Assembly (NCBI RefSeq): GCF_021184045.1
Contig: NZ_CP073710.1
Span: 906,685-970,684, forward strand
Source: Methanococcoides orientis
Lineage (GTDB): Archaea > Halobacteriota > Methanosarcinia > Methanosarcinales > Methanosarcinaceae
Reading direction: 5' to 3'
Length of the DNA: 64,000 nt
Shown here piece by piece: positions 27,984 to 38,229 of the stretch. The translations under genes were made by a program, and so were the position numbers. The notes under the pieces were generated by a model, which was given only the letters and a program-made list of their open reading frames with translations, was not told the origin of the DNA and ran no database searches. Position 1 is the stretch's first letter. Every line of letters begins with the position of its first letter.

Positions 27984-28700
27984 ATGAAAGTCAGAGCACA
28001 TGATAAAACGGTTGGGATTTTAGGGGGCGTAGGATCTGAATCAACTGCACGTTTTTTCTTAAAGGTTATCAAAAATACTCCCGCTAAAAATGATCAGGAC
28101 CATTTGAGGATCTTCATCGATAATAATCCAAATATACCAGACCGTACACTGGCAATACTTGGACTGGGCATAAGCCCCGTAGAGGAAGCAAAAAGATCTA
28201 TCCAGACTCTGGAAAATGCCGGTGCAGAGTTAATTGCAATACCATGCAATACTATGCATTACTTTTATCCTGAACTACAAAGCAGTACAGAGATCCCAAT
28301 AATAAATATGATCTCAGAAACTGCATCCTACATCCACAAAGAATTTTCGGATATCAAGAAAATTGGGCTATTGGCCACTACCGGTACACTAATGACCAGA
28401 CTATATCATGATGCGATTTGGGGAATAAAAATAATAACGCCAGATGAAGAGTTACAGGAAAAGGTCATGAATTCAATTTATGGACAAGAAGGGATAAAGG
28501 CAGGATACACAGATGGAAGTGCACGGGAAGATATTTTAGAAGTAATTGAAGTACTCATTAAAGAGGGTGCAGAAGCCATAATACTTGGTTGTACTGAACT
28601 TACCTTACTTTCGATTAAAGAGGAAGTACCTGTTCCATTGATCGATCCTTCGCAGGTCTTAGCAGAAGTTGTGGTCAAAAAGGCAAGGTTACAGATATGA
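27984..28700 (+). CDS. Aspartate/glutamate racemase family protein
   Basis: The protein is about 238 residues. It has GILGGVGSESTARFF at the N-terminus and the two catalytic cysteine motifs, IPCNTMHYF near residue 87 and ILGCTEL near 197. GGGGAG lies 8 bases before ATG 27984, which is preferred over TTG 27969. It probably interconverts L- and D-aspartate (or glutamate) without cofactor. It is monocistronic. Confidence 0.9.
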   Translation: MKVRAHDKTVGILGGVGSESTARFFLKVIKNTPAKNDQDHLRIFIDNNPNIPDRTLAILGLGISPVEEAKRSIQTLENAGAELIAIPCNTMHYFYPELQSSTEIPIINMISETASYIHKEFSDIKKIGLLATTGTLMTRLYHDAIWGIKIITPDEELQEKVMNSIYGQEGIKAGYTDGSAREDILEVIEVLIKEGAEAIILGCTELTLLSIKEEVPVPLIDPSQVLAEVVVKKARLQI

Positions 28701-28825
28701 AGTGAAGCCTCCAAGATAATGAAAAGTATCAGTGCTATGTATTCTGTCCTTGGACCTGAAGAGAATTGAGATCTTGTTAACCAAAAAGGTATATACGATT
28801 ATAATTCATTAAAATTAATAATAGT

Positions 28826-29422
28826 ATGTTTGAAAATAAAGACGCGCTGGAAAATAAAGTAGTAGTGATCGGGAAGTATATTTCCAGATCAGACAATTAC
28901 ATTACCAGAGAAGGCTATTTTGCTAAAAAGGGGGACAAGCTCGTAATCTCTCCTTACGAGCTTAGCTGCTATGCACCTCAGGTCATAGAGGGAGGCAGAA
29001 ATGAAAAAGCCGGATATGATTGGCGTTTCTTTGATGATGAACAAGATGGACACTTACAAAACATTACTCTCATTTATGATGACTTCCAGGACTCTCTTCG
29101 TGTCTATAATTGTAAAAAACTAAAGAGGATATTTGGAGAACTTTCCGGATATTGTTTAGTGGACAATAGCTTTGTTGGAACCGATGCTGTATGCCTGCTA
29201 GAGGAATACGGAGGGCGTCCCATTCAAAAAGACGATTTCTGTATTTCATGCCATCCTCTTACTGATGAAGAGATAGAAAAATTCGAGGATTCTGTAGAGA
29301 AATACATTAACCACTATTATGATACTAAGTTCTGTAACTATAATGATGAAGAAGACTCTCGATTGAAGCGTTTTTTGAGTGCAATAAAAGGACTTATATG
29401 CTCATTTAAGAAACAGAATTAA
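28826..29422 (+). CDS. Hypothetical 198-residue protein
   Basis: I do not recognise this soluble protein. It contains a repeated acidic character, several cysteines (including ISCHP) and a basic C-terminus (FKKQN). TATA-like sequence (GGTATATACG) lies about 40 bases upstream. Its last 17 bases overlap the convergent kinase gene. The codon pattern and start context look like a real gene. Confidence 0.6.
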   Translation: MFENKDALENKVVVIGKYISRSDNYITREGYFAKKGDKLVISPYELSCYAPQVIEGGRNEKAGYDWRFFDDEQDGHLQNITLIYDDFQDSLRVYNCKKLKRIFGELSGYCLVDNSFVGTDAVCLLEEYGGRPIQKDDFCISCHPLTDEEIEKFEDSVEKYINHYYDTKFCNYNDEEDSRLKRFLSAIKGLICSFKKQN

Positions 29423-30740
29423 AAGGGATAGTGAACGTAAAGGTACTACCCCTACCTTTTTCACTATCAACCCATATGTTTCCCCCATGCAGCTCAACAT
29501 ACTGCCTGGCCAAAGCTAATCCGAGACCTGTGCCCCCATATTGCTTTGAGGTTGAAGAATCAACCTGTTTGAAGGTCTCAAATATCTCATCGTGTTTATT
29601 TTTCGGAATGCCTATACCGTTATCCGATACAGAGATCTCAAGCATGTTATCAAGATCAGTAGCAGTTACCTATACACACCCATTTTCAGGTGTGAACTTC
29701 ACGGAATTGCTTAATAGATTGTACAATATTTGTTTCATCCTTAATCTGTCAGCATACACTTCTATACTTTCAGAACTAAAATGACTATATATTTCAATGT
29801 TCTTTTTGCTTGCCAGATGCTGTACTATACCTTCTACTTCAGAAAAGAAAGCATGTAAACCGAATTTTTCATATTCAAGTTCAATTTTACCGCTTTCTAC
29901 CTTAGAAATATCAAGAATGTCATTAATCAGTTCCAGCAGGTGATTCCCTGCATTCATGATATTGTATGAATATTTAATTTCATTTTCGTTCAGGTTTTCA
30001 TAAGGATTGCTATTTAGCAACTGTGAGAAGCCGATGATAGAATTGAGGGGAGTTCGTAATTCATGACTCATGTTTGCGAGGAATTCAGATTTTATCTGGC
30101 TGGCTTCTTGGGCTTTATTCTTTTCAAGTATTGCAGTTTGGATTCTCTTACGTTCCGTAATATCCCTGCCAACGGAAATAATATAGGGAAGACCATTAGA
30201 CGTAAACAAACTGCTACTTACTTCCGTAGGAATTCTTGAACCATCCTTGTGAATAGCTTCTATCTCTAATAATGAAGATTTTCCCTGAGGTCGAAAAATT
30301 TCATCTTTAATTTCTATAGATCTAGAATTAGGATCATATAGTTCCTGAACATGCATCTGCATTAACTCGTCTTTGGTGTAACCCAGTTTATTGATAAGAG
30401 CATTATTTGCATTTACGATGGAACCGCCTTTCCTATAAACGACGATCGAATCATTTGAGCTATCAAAAATATTTTGAAAATTTGTATTAGCTTCAACGAG
30501 GCTTATAGATTCTCTTTTTACTTCAGCATATAGATGATATGAGAAAATAAAAAGAGAAAACAATAAAAATACAGACGTTAAAAAAATTTCATCCAGATCA
30601 CTGTGTACATTGACATGCACATAATGAAGTATTCCTTCAAATAAATCAAAATTTATAGACAAAATTCCCACGAAGATAGTTAAAACTGCAATAGTTGAAA
30701 GTTCACGACGAATTGTCCTTGAGTATGTAAACTCATTCAT
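29406..30740 (-). CDS. Membrane PAS histidine kinase with one in-frame TAG
   Basis: The frame is open from ATG 30740 to TAA 29406 except for TAG at 29670-29672 (context ENGCV-TAG-VTATDL). Two N-terminal membrane helices lead to a PAS domain (about 100-220). HisKA follows with NMSHELRTPLNS, then a HATPase domain split by the TAG right after NLLSNSVKFTPENG. The missing half (DNGIGIPKN, GGTGLGLALA) continues perfectly in frame. The residue at the TAG is a variable surface position in relatives, so a pyrrolysine there would be tolerated. Termination would destroy the kinase. Confidence 0.82.
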
Positions 30741-31028
30741 TAAATGCCCCCATTTACAAAACTAGAAAATATCGTTCAGACCGATATTAGCAATGTAAAT
30801 TAATTAGCCCCATCAGAAATAGTACATTTATTATATTTATATTTATATGATAAGATGATTCGTCTTGTAATTTTGTAAAGATGAATAATTATATAATATT
30901 TCAAATTTTCAGAAGAGATGTTGCCGAAACTATTCATTGCTTATACGGATAAAGTTTGGTAAGAAAACAGAAAATAAAAAGTCAAAAACGACGAAAATGA
31001 AAATAAAGAATCTTTAAGCTACTTATTT

Positions 31029-32474
31029 TTACTTCCTCCAGAAAGCCGGCGTCAGTATCACCATCACTGTAAACACCTCAAGTCTTCCGATCCACATATT
31101 AGCAGTTAGTATCAGCTTGCCAAGGTCTGGAATGGCATCAAAGCTGGCCATCGGACCTACAAGGCCGAGACCGGGACCGACATTTCCAAGGGTTGCAATG
31201 GAAGCACTCAGGGAAGTAACAAAGTCCATTCCCATTAGTGAGAGCATGGTCGAGCTGGCAACGAAGATCATGAAGTAAATTACCATGAAGGATACGATTG
31301 AATGAATAACATCCTCAGGAACTGTCTTGCCGTTAAAGCGGACATGTCTGATAGCTTTTGGGTGAAGCACCTTGAAAAGTACATTCTGTGCATATTTTAG
31401 CAGAAGAAGTACACGCACTACTTTCACACCGCCTGATGTAGAACCGGCACAGCCTCCGATGAACATCAGCAGGAAGAGGATGAACCTTGAGGAGTCCGGC
31501 CAGAGATTGAAATCCGCTGTAGCATAACCTGTAGTTGTAAGGATGGAAATGACCTGAAAACTGCTGTACCTGAAAGCATCAGAAAGTGAATAGACCCGGG
31601 TGCTGAAGAGCATATAAGCAAGAACAAGGGTTGCTATAGCAATTATAGCGAAGTAGAACTTGAATTCCTGATCTTTTATCAGACTCGTTCTATCAGAAAA
31701 TATCGTTTTGTAGTGAAGGGCAAAGTTTGCTCCCCCAAGGAACATGAAAACTATGAAAATTGCTTCGACCACGGGATCATTAAAAGCTGCTATACTGTCT
31801 GAATACGGGGAAAAGCCGGAACATGATATGGATGTGAATGTGTGGGTTATGGAATCATAAAAGGACAAACCAGCAAGATCCAGGACGATGACTTCTGCAA
31901 TTGACAGTGAAATGTAAACGAGCCACAGTATTTTGGCGGTTTCCCTGATCCTCGGACGAAGTTGTTCTTCCTGAAGACCCGGAACCTCTGCACGGAACAT
32001 CTGACGGCCTGCAATGCCGAGCTTTGGCAGGATAGCAATGAACAACATGATAATACCCATGCCTCCAAGCCATTGTGTCATACCTCTCCAGAAGAGCAGG
32101 CTTTTGCTATGGCTCTCAATATCGACAAGTGCAGTTGCTCCGGTAGCAGTGACACCGGACATGGATTCAAATAAGGCATTGACCGGAGGTACACCCTCGA
32201 GCATGTAAGGAAGAGAATAGACCACTGCTGCAATAAGCCAGCCTGATGCTACAATGAAAAAGCCTTCCTTCATATTCCATTCTTCTTCCACTTTTGCGAA
32301 AAACAATGAAAAAACAAAAGCAATAAGCATCGTGATTATCAAAGGTAAGCCAAAAGTTAAAAGTGGTTCATCATAATAAAGAGCCACAAACAATGGAATG
32401 AACATAAATACGGCAAGCAGCCAGAGGATAGAACCCAGTACACCCAGAACTACATTATATCTCAAGCCGATCAC
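31029..32474 (-). CDS. trkH: Trk-type potassium uptake membrane subunit
   Basis: The 481-residue protein has about ten membrane helices. Selectivity-filter-like P-loops are visible (SGVTATGATAL, SISCSGFSPY, TTTGYATADF, ATLGNVGPGLG). GGCAGSTSGGVKV is the TrkH signature. The GTG start has GTGGT just upstream. It imports K+ (with H+ or Na+), which fits a salt-tolerant methanogen that also makes acetyl-beta-lysine. No TrkA gene is adjacent in the window. Confidence 0.93.
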   Translation of the reverse strand: MIGLRYNVVLGVLGSILWLLAVFMFIPLFVALYYDEPLLTFGLPLIITMLIAFVFSLFFAKVEEEWNMKEGFFIVASGWLIAAVVYSLPYMLEGVPPVNALFESMSGVTATGATALVDIESHSKSLLFWRGMTQWLGGMGIIMLFIAILPKLGIAGRQMFRAEVPGLQEEQLRPRIRETAKILWLVYISLSIAEVIVLDLAGLSFYDSITHTFTSISCSGFSPYSDSIAAFNDPVVEAIFIVFMFLGGANFALHYKTIFSDRTSLIKDQEFKFYFAIIAIATLVLAYMLFSTRVYSLSDAFRYSSFQVISILTTTGYATADFNLWPDSSRFILFLLMFIGGCAGSTSGGVKVVRVLLLLKYAQNVLFKVLHPKAIRHVRFNGKTVPEDVIHSIVSFMVIYFMIFVASSTMLSLMGMDFVTSLSASIATLGNVGPGLGLVGPMASFDAIPDLGKLILTANMWIGRLEVFTVMVILTPAFWRK

Positions 32475-32742
32475 ACCACATTATATTATCATATTAACAT
32501 CTTCGTTTTTGCCATATGAAGGACATATGGATATTCGATCTCTTTACAAAAACCCGGAAATTCAGTTCCTATTTTGTAAAACATTCCTCATGTAGATATC
32601 CATCCAATTTATTTAGGTGTTCTGTGCAGGTTCTTTAGAGAAAGAACATGTGGCATTTTGAACTCAGTTGATCAGGGAGGTAAAAGTGCATGGTTATAAC
32701 CAAATTATTATTGAATAAATAATTGGACAGGGTACAAAAGTA

Positions 32743-33591
32743 TCATTTATCTACAACAACCTGTTGTTCAATATCTGAATAGATCTTGATAAATTCGGTC
32801 ATTAGTGTTACGATCATAGAAGAATAGTACAACCACAAAAAAATCGCAAGGAAGGCACCAATTTGCGTATAGACCGTTGTTAAATTGCTATACGAAAGAT
32901 AGAAGCTAAAAAGATATTTGCCAATGGTAATGAAAAAAACAGTAAGAAATGAACCTATGGCAATATACTTGATGTCTATCTTCTTTTCAGGAAGTGTCTT
33001 GTAGAGATAGATAAAAAGGACTGTAAGTACGAACACGTTTGCAATAGAAGAAGCATATTGGATAATATCAAGAGAAAATGGAATAATATTCGTAAGTATT
33101 TTTGAGATCACTACTAAAAAGATCTCGGCAAGAATGCTCATGATCAGCAACAAGCTAAATATAAAAACCGCAACAAATGAAGAAATACGTTTTTTAAAAA
33201 TTCTTCGAACAAATCCTTTTTTATATTCTAAAACTCCCCACATCTTATTGATCGTTTTCTGGAAATGCAAAAAGATGTTGCCAGCACTCCAAAGAAAAAG
33301 TAAGAAACTTACCAACAATCCAAAAGTAAGGGAACTTGTTTCCGGTAATTGCTGGAAAAGAAGGTTCAATGAGTTTATGATCTCTTCATCTGCAAAAGGC
33401 GAAATGTACTCGATAATTGTTGCCTGAAGTCGTTCCACTTTCAGGAACATTCCACCAATGGATAATGAAAACAAAAGTAAGGAAGGAAGACTGAGTATTA
33501 AATAAAATGAGAGAGCTGCACTGAAAGATAGCCCGTCATCAGAGTTCCACTTTTTAATAGTTTGTACAACCACACCCCTCAACTTTTCCAT
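32743..33591 (-). CDS. YihY/BrkB family membrane protein
   Basis: The 282-residue protein has six membrane helices. Family landmarks are DDGLSFSAALSFYLILSLPSLLL near the N-terminus and FLAIFLWLYYSSMIVTLMTEF near residue 250. The family (once called RNase BN) is thought to be a transporter or envelope protein; its substrate is not settled. It stands alone. Confidence 0.88.
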   Translation of the reverse strand: MEKLRGVVVQTIKKWNSDDGLSFSAALSFYLILSLPSLLLFSLSIGGMFLKVERLQATIIEYISPFADEEIINSLNLLFQQLPETSSLTFGLLVSFLLFLWSAGNIFLHFQKTINKMWGVLEYKKGFVRRIFKKRISSFVAVFIFSLLLIMSILAEIFLVVISKILTNIIPFSLDIIQYASSIANVFVLTVLFIYLYKTLPEKKIDIKYIAIGSFLTVFFITIGKYLFSFYLSYSNLTTVYTQIGAFLAIFLWLYYSSMIVTLMTEFIKIYSDIEQQVVVDK

Positions 33592-33740
33592 AAAAAGTAA
33601 TTAACGTATAGCTACAATTAGTTTATGACACCAAAGATCCAGATACAGATGAATATAAAGGCCATGAAACTGACAAAAAACAGTAGCATGTCCAAACACA
33701 ATCAAAAGAACTATTCATGATTAAATTCTAATTGCTTCTA

Positions 33741-34601
33741 ATGGACAAACGACCGGAAGAAATCCTGCTGGAGCCGTGGGCAAATATCGGATTTGAGCAT
33801 CCGGACTCGGAGATCGTTGAGATCTACCAATTAGAACAACATCTCGGCACTGTTCCGCAGGTAGCAGAAGATATCCGCAACCTGATAACCCGACTGGAGA
33901 TCTGCCATTTCAAATTTGAACGCCATGTCCTTCGAATAATTGGATCCATCGGCAGGATGGAACTCGATCTTGATCCGGAGTCTATCGGCAGTGCTCACCC
34001 GAAATGCGGAGAAAATGCCTGGCAAGCCGACAGGACCGGCAGAAGTCGGAAAGGACAGGAGTATATCTGGGTACTTCAGAAATGGGTTCGAGGAGAACAG
34101 TCAACAGAAGAAGATCACAGAAGCATTCCCGAAAAACTGTTCGAGGAAGTGTATAACTCACTTGGGGAGAGAGACAAACACAAAGAGGCACTCGTTTCAG
34201 CACTGCTGGACAGGCTACTGTGGAATTTCGAGACAGAAAGAAACACATTGATCGAAGAGTTCGAAACCCTCATTTACCAGATCGATCGCACCGATATCTG
34301 CCATTATGCATTCCCCGAAAATATCAAAAAGACGATCGAAGCCATAGGAGAATTAAGCCCATCACCGGATTTCGAGGGCTGTGGTTCCTCTAATGAAGAT
34401 CATCAAAAGATAGCCTTGAGTTATTTCATGGACCTGACTGCGTGGTTGCAGGGTGAGATAAATGAAAATGGGAGGACGTTGGGTGAGAGAACACTTCTGA
34501 AGAGATGGCTTGTCGCATGTCTGGCAAAGACGATAAAAGAACTTGTGGGGCTTGAAAAAAGTATGCCGGAACTCAGTGATTCCGGGAATCTTAGCAACTA
34601 A
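33741..34601 (+). CDS. Hypothetical protein with internal duplication
   Basis: The protein is about 286 residues; ATG 33741 is preferred to the TTG nine bases before. It seems to be two tandem copies of one unit. LEICHFKFERHVLRIIGSIG in the first half matches TDICHYAFPENIKKTIEAIG in the second, and both are followed by a segment with LQKWVRGE or LTAWLQGE and a helix with LDRLL or LAKTI. Mostly helical and soluble. I know no function. Confidence 0.65.
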   Translation: MDKRPEEILLEPWANIGFEHPDSEIVEIYQLEQHLGTVPQVAEDIRNLITRLEICHFKFERHVLRIIGSIGRMELDLDPESIGSAHPKCGENAWQADRTGRSRKGQEYIWVLQKWVRGEQSTEEDHRSIPEKLFEEVYNSLGERDKHKEALVSALLDRLLWNFETERNTLIEEFETLIYQIDRTDICHYAFPENIKKTIEAIGELSPSPDFEGCGSSNEDHQKIALSYFMDLTAWLQGEINENGRTLGERTLLKRWLVACLAKTIKELVGLEKSMPELSDSGNLSN

Positions 34602-34624
34602 ACAGAATGCTAGATATTTGAACT

Positions 34625-35476
34625 TCAGACTTTCCTGCCAACAGCAAGAACATACCCCACATGCTCCGATGTAGCTTTTTTCCTCATCAGGATCCTTTTG
34701 CCCTTAATGAGCTGCCTGAACCTGTTCCTTATCTTCTTGCTTGATATGCTGTATCTGGTCATTCCTATCATCAGGCTTATGAACAAACGGGTAAATTCCC
34801 CGAATCCACCCATTGTTCTTATCACCAATTTAAATTCCTTCAAACTCACAGAGATCTTATTTTTGTACACCTGAACATCGCTCAATCCCGCCTTTTCAAG
34901 CCACTGTTTCCACTCCTCAGGAGAAGGAAGTGAAAAAGGTAACTGAGTTATCTCAGCAAAGATGCGTTCAGCTTCCATGATCTCTTCTGCTACGGATGGA
35001 GGGAGATCCGCATCCCTGTACATCTCATTGACCCCCACCATGCCTCCGGGTTTCAACACGCGTACGAATTCCCTGAATGCCCTGTTCTTATCAAGGAACT
35101 GTGACACGAACTCGGTGATCACCACATCAAAGGTATCAGGCTCAAAGGGCAGGTCGTAGGCATCACCCATGCGAAACTCCACCCCCTCACCAAGACCTAA
35201 TGCCTCTGCCCGCTCCTTTGCCTTCCTGATGGAAACCTCCGCAATATCGACACCAACAACAGAACAGCCAAAACATTGAGCCACAAAACATGCACTAAAT
35301 CCTGTGCCACATCCAACCATCAAAACCTTGCTGTCCTTGTTGATCTGGCACAGTTCAGCCAACCGTTCTGTCGATGTTAAGCCACCCACATGAAAGTATG
35401 GCACCCCAAGGTAACTCATGAAATCATAGTAACCCAGATCCTCGATCTCTTTCATTGAAAAGCTGTTTTCTTGCAT
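34625..35476 (-). CDS. Class I SAM-dependent methyltransferase
   Basis: The 283-residue protein has motif I MVGCGTGFSACFVA near residue 54, acidic post-I VVGVDIAE, and motif IV DVVITEFVSQF. A cyclopropane/ubiquinone-type C-methyltransferase fold is likely. The small-molecule substrate is unknown. The basic C-terminus (RQLIKGKRILMRKK) may contact membranes. It is monocistronic. Confidence 0.85.
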   Translation of the reverse strand: MQENSFSMKEIEDLGYYDFMSYLGVPYFHVGGLTSTERLAELCQINKDSKVLMVGCGTGFSACFVAQCFGCSVVGVDIAEVSIRKAKERAEALGLGEGVEFRMGDAYDLPFEPDTFDVVITEFVSQFLDKNRAFREFVRVLKPGGMVGVNEMYRDADLPPSVAEEIMEAERIFAEITQLPFSLPSPEEWKQWLEKAGLSDVQVYKNKISVSLKEFKLVIRTMGGFGEFTRLFISLMIGMTRYSISSKKIRNRFRQLIKGKRILMRKKATSEHVGYVLAVGRKV

Positions 35477-35570
35477 AATGGATCACTTTAATAGTCAAAA
35501 TAAATAGATTGTTTGTTATGCATTAATGGTCGGTACTAGCACATCATTAATTTAGAATCATCATATTGAT

Positions 35571-35906
35571 TCAATCTAACTGATACTCTTGTGCTTCTTT
35601 ACCCAGGAAATATCCCAGAACAGTCCTGATACCTACGACTGCACCTAAAAGTATAAGTTCTTCAGTTGTTGGAGCTAACACCGTCTCAAGAATATCGGCT
35701 GCTATGTAAAATTCTAGTCCGAATATTATTTTATTAGTTAGGTCTCTTCGGATCCCATTATATTCATATGGTTTCTTAAAGATCTCAAGCATGATCACTT
35801 TATAAATTGATCTCAAGCCACCATACGTTATTAAAATACTTCCTACGATCGTGAATAAGCTTGCGATTATCCTTAAGATAAACTCTACGATTGTATATGT
35901 ATCCAC
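35571..35906 (-). CDS. DUF1622 membrane protein
   Basis: The 111-residue protein has three membrane helices and the family-like stretch FGLEFYIAADILETVLAP. The function of DUF1622 is not known; some are near ion transport genes. It is a single gene. Confidence 0.8.
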   Translation of the reverse strand: MDTYTIVEFILRIIASLFTIVGSILITYGGLRSIYKVIMLEIFKKPYEYNGIRRDLTNKIIFGLEFYIAADILETVLAPTTEELILLGAVVGIRTVLGYFLGKEAQEYQLD

Positions 35907-36158
35907 ATAATCCCTCTAATAAGAATTACTTTAAAAGTAAATAAAGAGTAGTAATTATGCCTTTAATGAAGTGATCTAAATTAAAAAAGAAACGAGGAAA
36001 ACTTACTTCCCTTAACGATCTGAACCAGCCTAATTGGCATAAGAATTAGAACTATCAATTTACCAAATCGTTCCTCTAATTAAAGAATGATATAAAAGTA
36101 CCATATCCCTAAAAATTGAATTAATGCAAAAAAGGTATTGGAAAAAGCAAGTAACAGC

Positions 36159-36656
36159 TTAAATCTGCTTCTTTTTTAAGTGATCAATTCGATCATATAT
36201 ATGGTGGATCAATTCTTCAAACTTATTGATCTCTAAGAGATAGTTCTCATACGTTTGGAGTTTTATTTTTTGCTCTTCAGTATTGGCATGTTCTCCATAC
36301 TCTTCTATAAGAGGAGTTATCTTTTCTTTTGCAATGTCTAATTCAGTTTCAAAACCATTCCTGATCTGTATAGCAAAGGCATCCAACAGATTCTTTTCCA
36401 TATGCAGATATGTCTTGCGGGATCCGGGTTTGTGTATCCGCTTTATACCCCAGAAATGTTCAATATTCTTTATCTTAAGGCTGATAGAAGCAAGGCTATA
36501 TCCGGTCCTCTGTGCCAGTTCCTCCATACTTATCTCATTGGGTTCAAAGTTAAGTATCGATAGGATCTGTGCAGTGGAATCATCAACTCCATAGCCTCTA
36601 AAGATCTCATGACCAATGTCAATTATCTTTTCTTCAATGTCAGTCATTTTTCTCAC
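36159..36656 (-). CDS. GbsR/MarR-type transcriptional regulator
   Basis: The 165-residue protein has a winged helix (SMEELAQRTGYSLASISLKIKNIE near residue 40-65) and long C-terminal helices that would dimerise. GbsR relatives control osmolyte or drug-export genes. It is 44 bases downstream of the SMR exporter gene in the same direction, so it probably regulates that operon. Confidence 0.85.
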   Translation of the reverse strand: MRKMTDIEEKIIDIGHEIFRGYGVDDSTAQILSILNFEPNEISMEELAQRTGYSLASISLKIKNIEHFWGIKRIHKPGSRKTYLHMEKNLLDAFAIQIRNGFETELDIAKEKITPLIEEYGEHANTEEQKIKLQTYENYLLEINKFEELIHHIYDRIDHLKKKQI

Positions 36657-36700
36657 TTATATATCAGATTACTTTCTATTAAATATTGGGAAATGTATGA

Positions 36701-37018
36701 TCAAGCGGATACCAGTTTTAATCCACCAATTCCAACAGCAATCAGTCCGATAAAAAAGAGTCTGGTCACATTCATTGATTCATTGAAAAGGAATATTCCC
36801 AATACTGTTGTCCCGATGATCCCAATACCTGTCCAGACCGCATAGGCTGTTCCAACAGGCAATGTTCTCAAAGCTTTTTCCAATAGATACATGCTTAAAA
36901 TTAAAGTAACTACTGTAAATACCACTGGATAAAACTTTGTTAAACCATCACTATATTTTAATCCAACTGCCCATCCGGTTTCAAATATTCCTGCAATTAG
37001 TAAGTATATCCATTCCAT
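36701..37018 (-). CDS. Small multidrug resistance (SMR) family exporter
   Basis: The 105-residue protein has four membrane helices. SMR landmarks are the membrane Glu in AGIFETGWAVGLK, GTAYAVWTGIG and the C-terminal GLIAVGIGGLKL. It likely exports guanidinium, quaternary amines or related cations as a dimer. It is upstream of the GbsR-type regulator. Confidence 0.93.
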   Translation of the reverse strand: MEWIYLLIAGIFETGWAVGLKYSDGLTKFYPVVFTVVTLILSMYLLEKALRTLPVGTAYAVWTGIGIIGTTVLGIFLFNESMNVTRLFFIGLIAVGIGGLKLVSA

Positions 37019-37231
37019 AATTTCTACCTTTTATAGTTTTTAATAATTATTAAAAGCTATTGATGTTGAACTTTTATTTATGCATTTTGCCAGAAAACAC
37101 CACTATAATTTTGTGATATTCAAATAAGATAGTTACATCCTTGTAATTTCATATTCTTACTGATGCCTGTATATATCAAAAATAAAAAGTGACATGTCAG
37201 AGAAGTTAAAGTAGAGCTAAGACATTGATGA

Positions 37232-37441
37232 TCATTTTCTTCTCTTGACAACAAAGAGAGCCATAACGATAGCTAACATTGCCTTCAACAACATGCTTCC
37301 ATAACCTGCACCTTCTGAAGTTGCCAGATATAAACCCCATACAATTAGAATCAAAACAGCAAATGCAGAACATTTGATGATGCCAAAATTAAAAAAGAAA
37401 ATATAAAATAGATGACAAAACAAGAATCTCTGGTTTATCAA
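37232..37441 (-). CDS. Small membrane protein (uncertain)
   Basis: The reading is up to 69 residues, two hydrophobic segments, ending FVVKRRK. The only upstream start is TTG 37441 overlapping the stop of the DUF3303-like gene, with no clear ribosome site. A shorter start inside is possible. Function unknown. Confidence 0.4.
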   Translation of the reverse strand: MINQRFLFCHLFYIFFFNFGIIKCSAFAVLILIVWGLYLATSEGAGYGSMLLKAMLAIVMALFVVKRRK

Positions 37442-37722
37442 ATTACTGGATTATATCCCATGTGCTCAGACATGAATTTCATGACATCACTTGATTCCAT
37501 TACAGGAAAGCTGTCGAAATAACAGATATCCCTCCAGGGGAACATAGCAGCAGCATAAGTTTCAGCGTTCTCTGCATCATATACGACAATATGTCGACAA
37601 GTGGATAGGTCTGCCCATTCACCGATGATCTTGATTCCTTCTGGATATTTCCAGTTTAAAAAACGGCTCCCTATTTCTTTATCGTCTTTTGGTTCCCATG
37701 TGATTATGTCCATAAACAACAT
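37438..37722 (-). CDS. DUF3303-like protein
   Basis: The 94-residue protein has the family pattern: DIITWEPKD at the start, KIIGEWADLS and HIVVYDAENAE in the middle, and PVMESSDVMKFM near the end. This suggests a small ferredoxin-like/dimeric barrel fold. GGGGAG lies about 10 bases before the ATG. Function unknown. Confidence 0.75.
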   Translation of the reverse strand: MLFMDIITWEPKDDKEIGSRFLNWKYPEGIKIIGEWADLSTCRHIVVYDAENAETYAAAMFPWRDICYFDSFPVMESSDVMKFMSEHMGYNPVI

Positions 37723-38023
37723 TTCTTTAACACTCCCCTTTTACTCACTTATTTTTTATCGATTTAATTGATTACAGCCGAAACCCCCGGTTTACGACTA
37801 ACCCAGATAAGAGAATTTCATTTCAGTACTCTCAAACCCATAAAGAAGATTTACATTATCACATATATTCTTTTTTATGTAAGATTTCTGTTAGCAAGCG
37901 TTAAAGTGAGAAGTAGAACAAAAATTATCAGATCCATATTTCGAAGCTATTTGAGATCTGCGAGAATCAGTGGAGCAGACCTATGATCTTACATTTATTA
38001 TCTCAATTGAAATGAGATAGTTA

Positions 38024-38145
38024 TGATCTGGTAATTGAAAAGATCATTAACATGCTTTATGCTGAATGGAAGAAAATAAGGTCCTCAAAGTATACGTTGC
38101 ATTAGATGAAGAAGCCCGCAAAACCAAACGAACGTTTTATATAAA
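38024..38145 (+). pseudogene. cas1 3'-fragment relic 1
   Basis: The DNA around AAAAGATCATTAACATGC and GCTGAATGGAAGAA aligns base by base with the end of the intact cas1 (60159-61361, reverse strand). The translated pieces are EKIINMLYAEWKKI, then frame damage and an in-frame TAG, then MKKPAKPNERF. These match KKIIDMPYVDWKNM and MKKNAKDDKPF. The 5' three quarters of the gene is absent. It lies before the YggS gene on the + strand. Confidence 0.65.
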
Positions 38146-38229
38146 ATTCATTGTACTTAGTCAATATAGACCGCAAATCAACCTCTTAAATTCATTATAT
38201 CTTGAATAAAAATCGTATTGGGAACTTAA

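Noticed and set aside
37768..37986. 72-codon + strand ORF
   Set aside because: No ribosome site, odd composition, and it runs into the cas1 relic region; likely chance.
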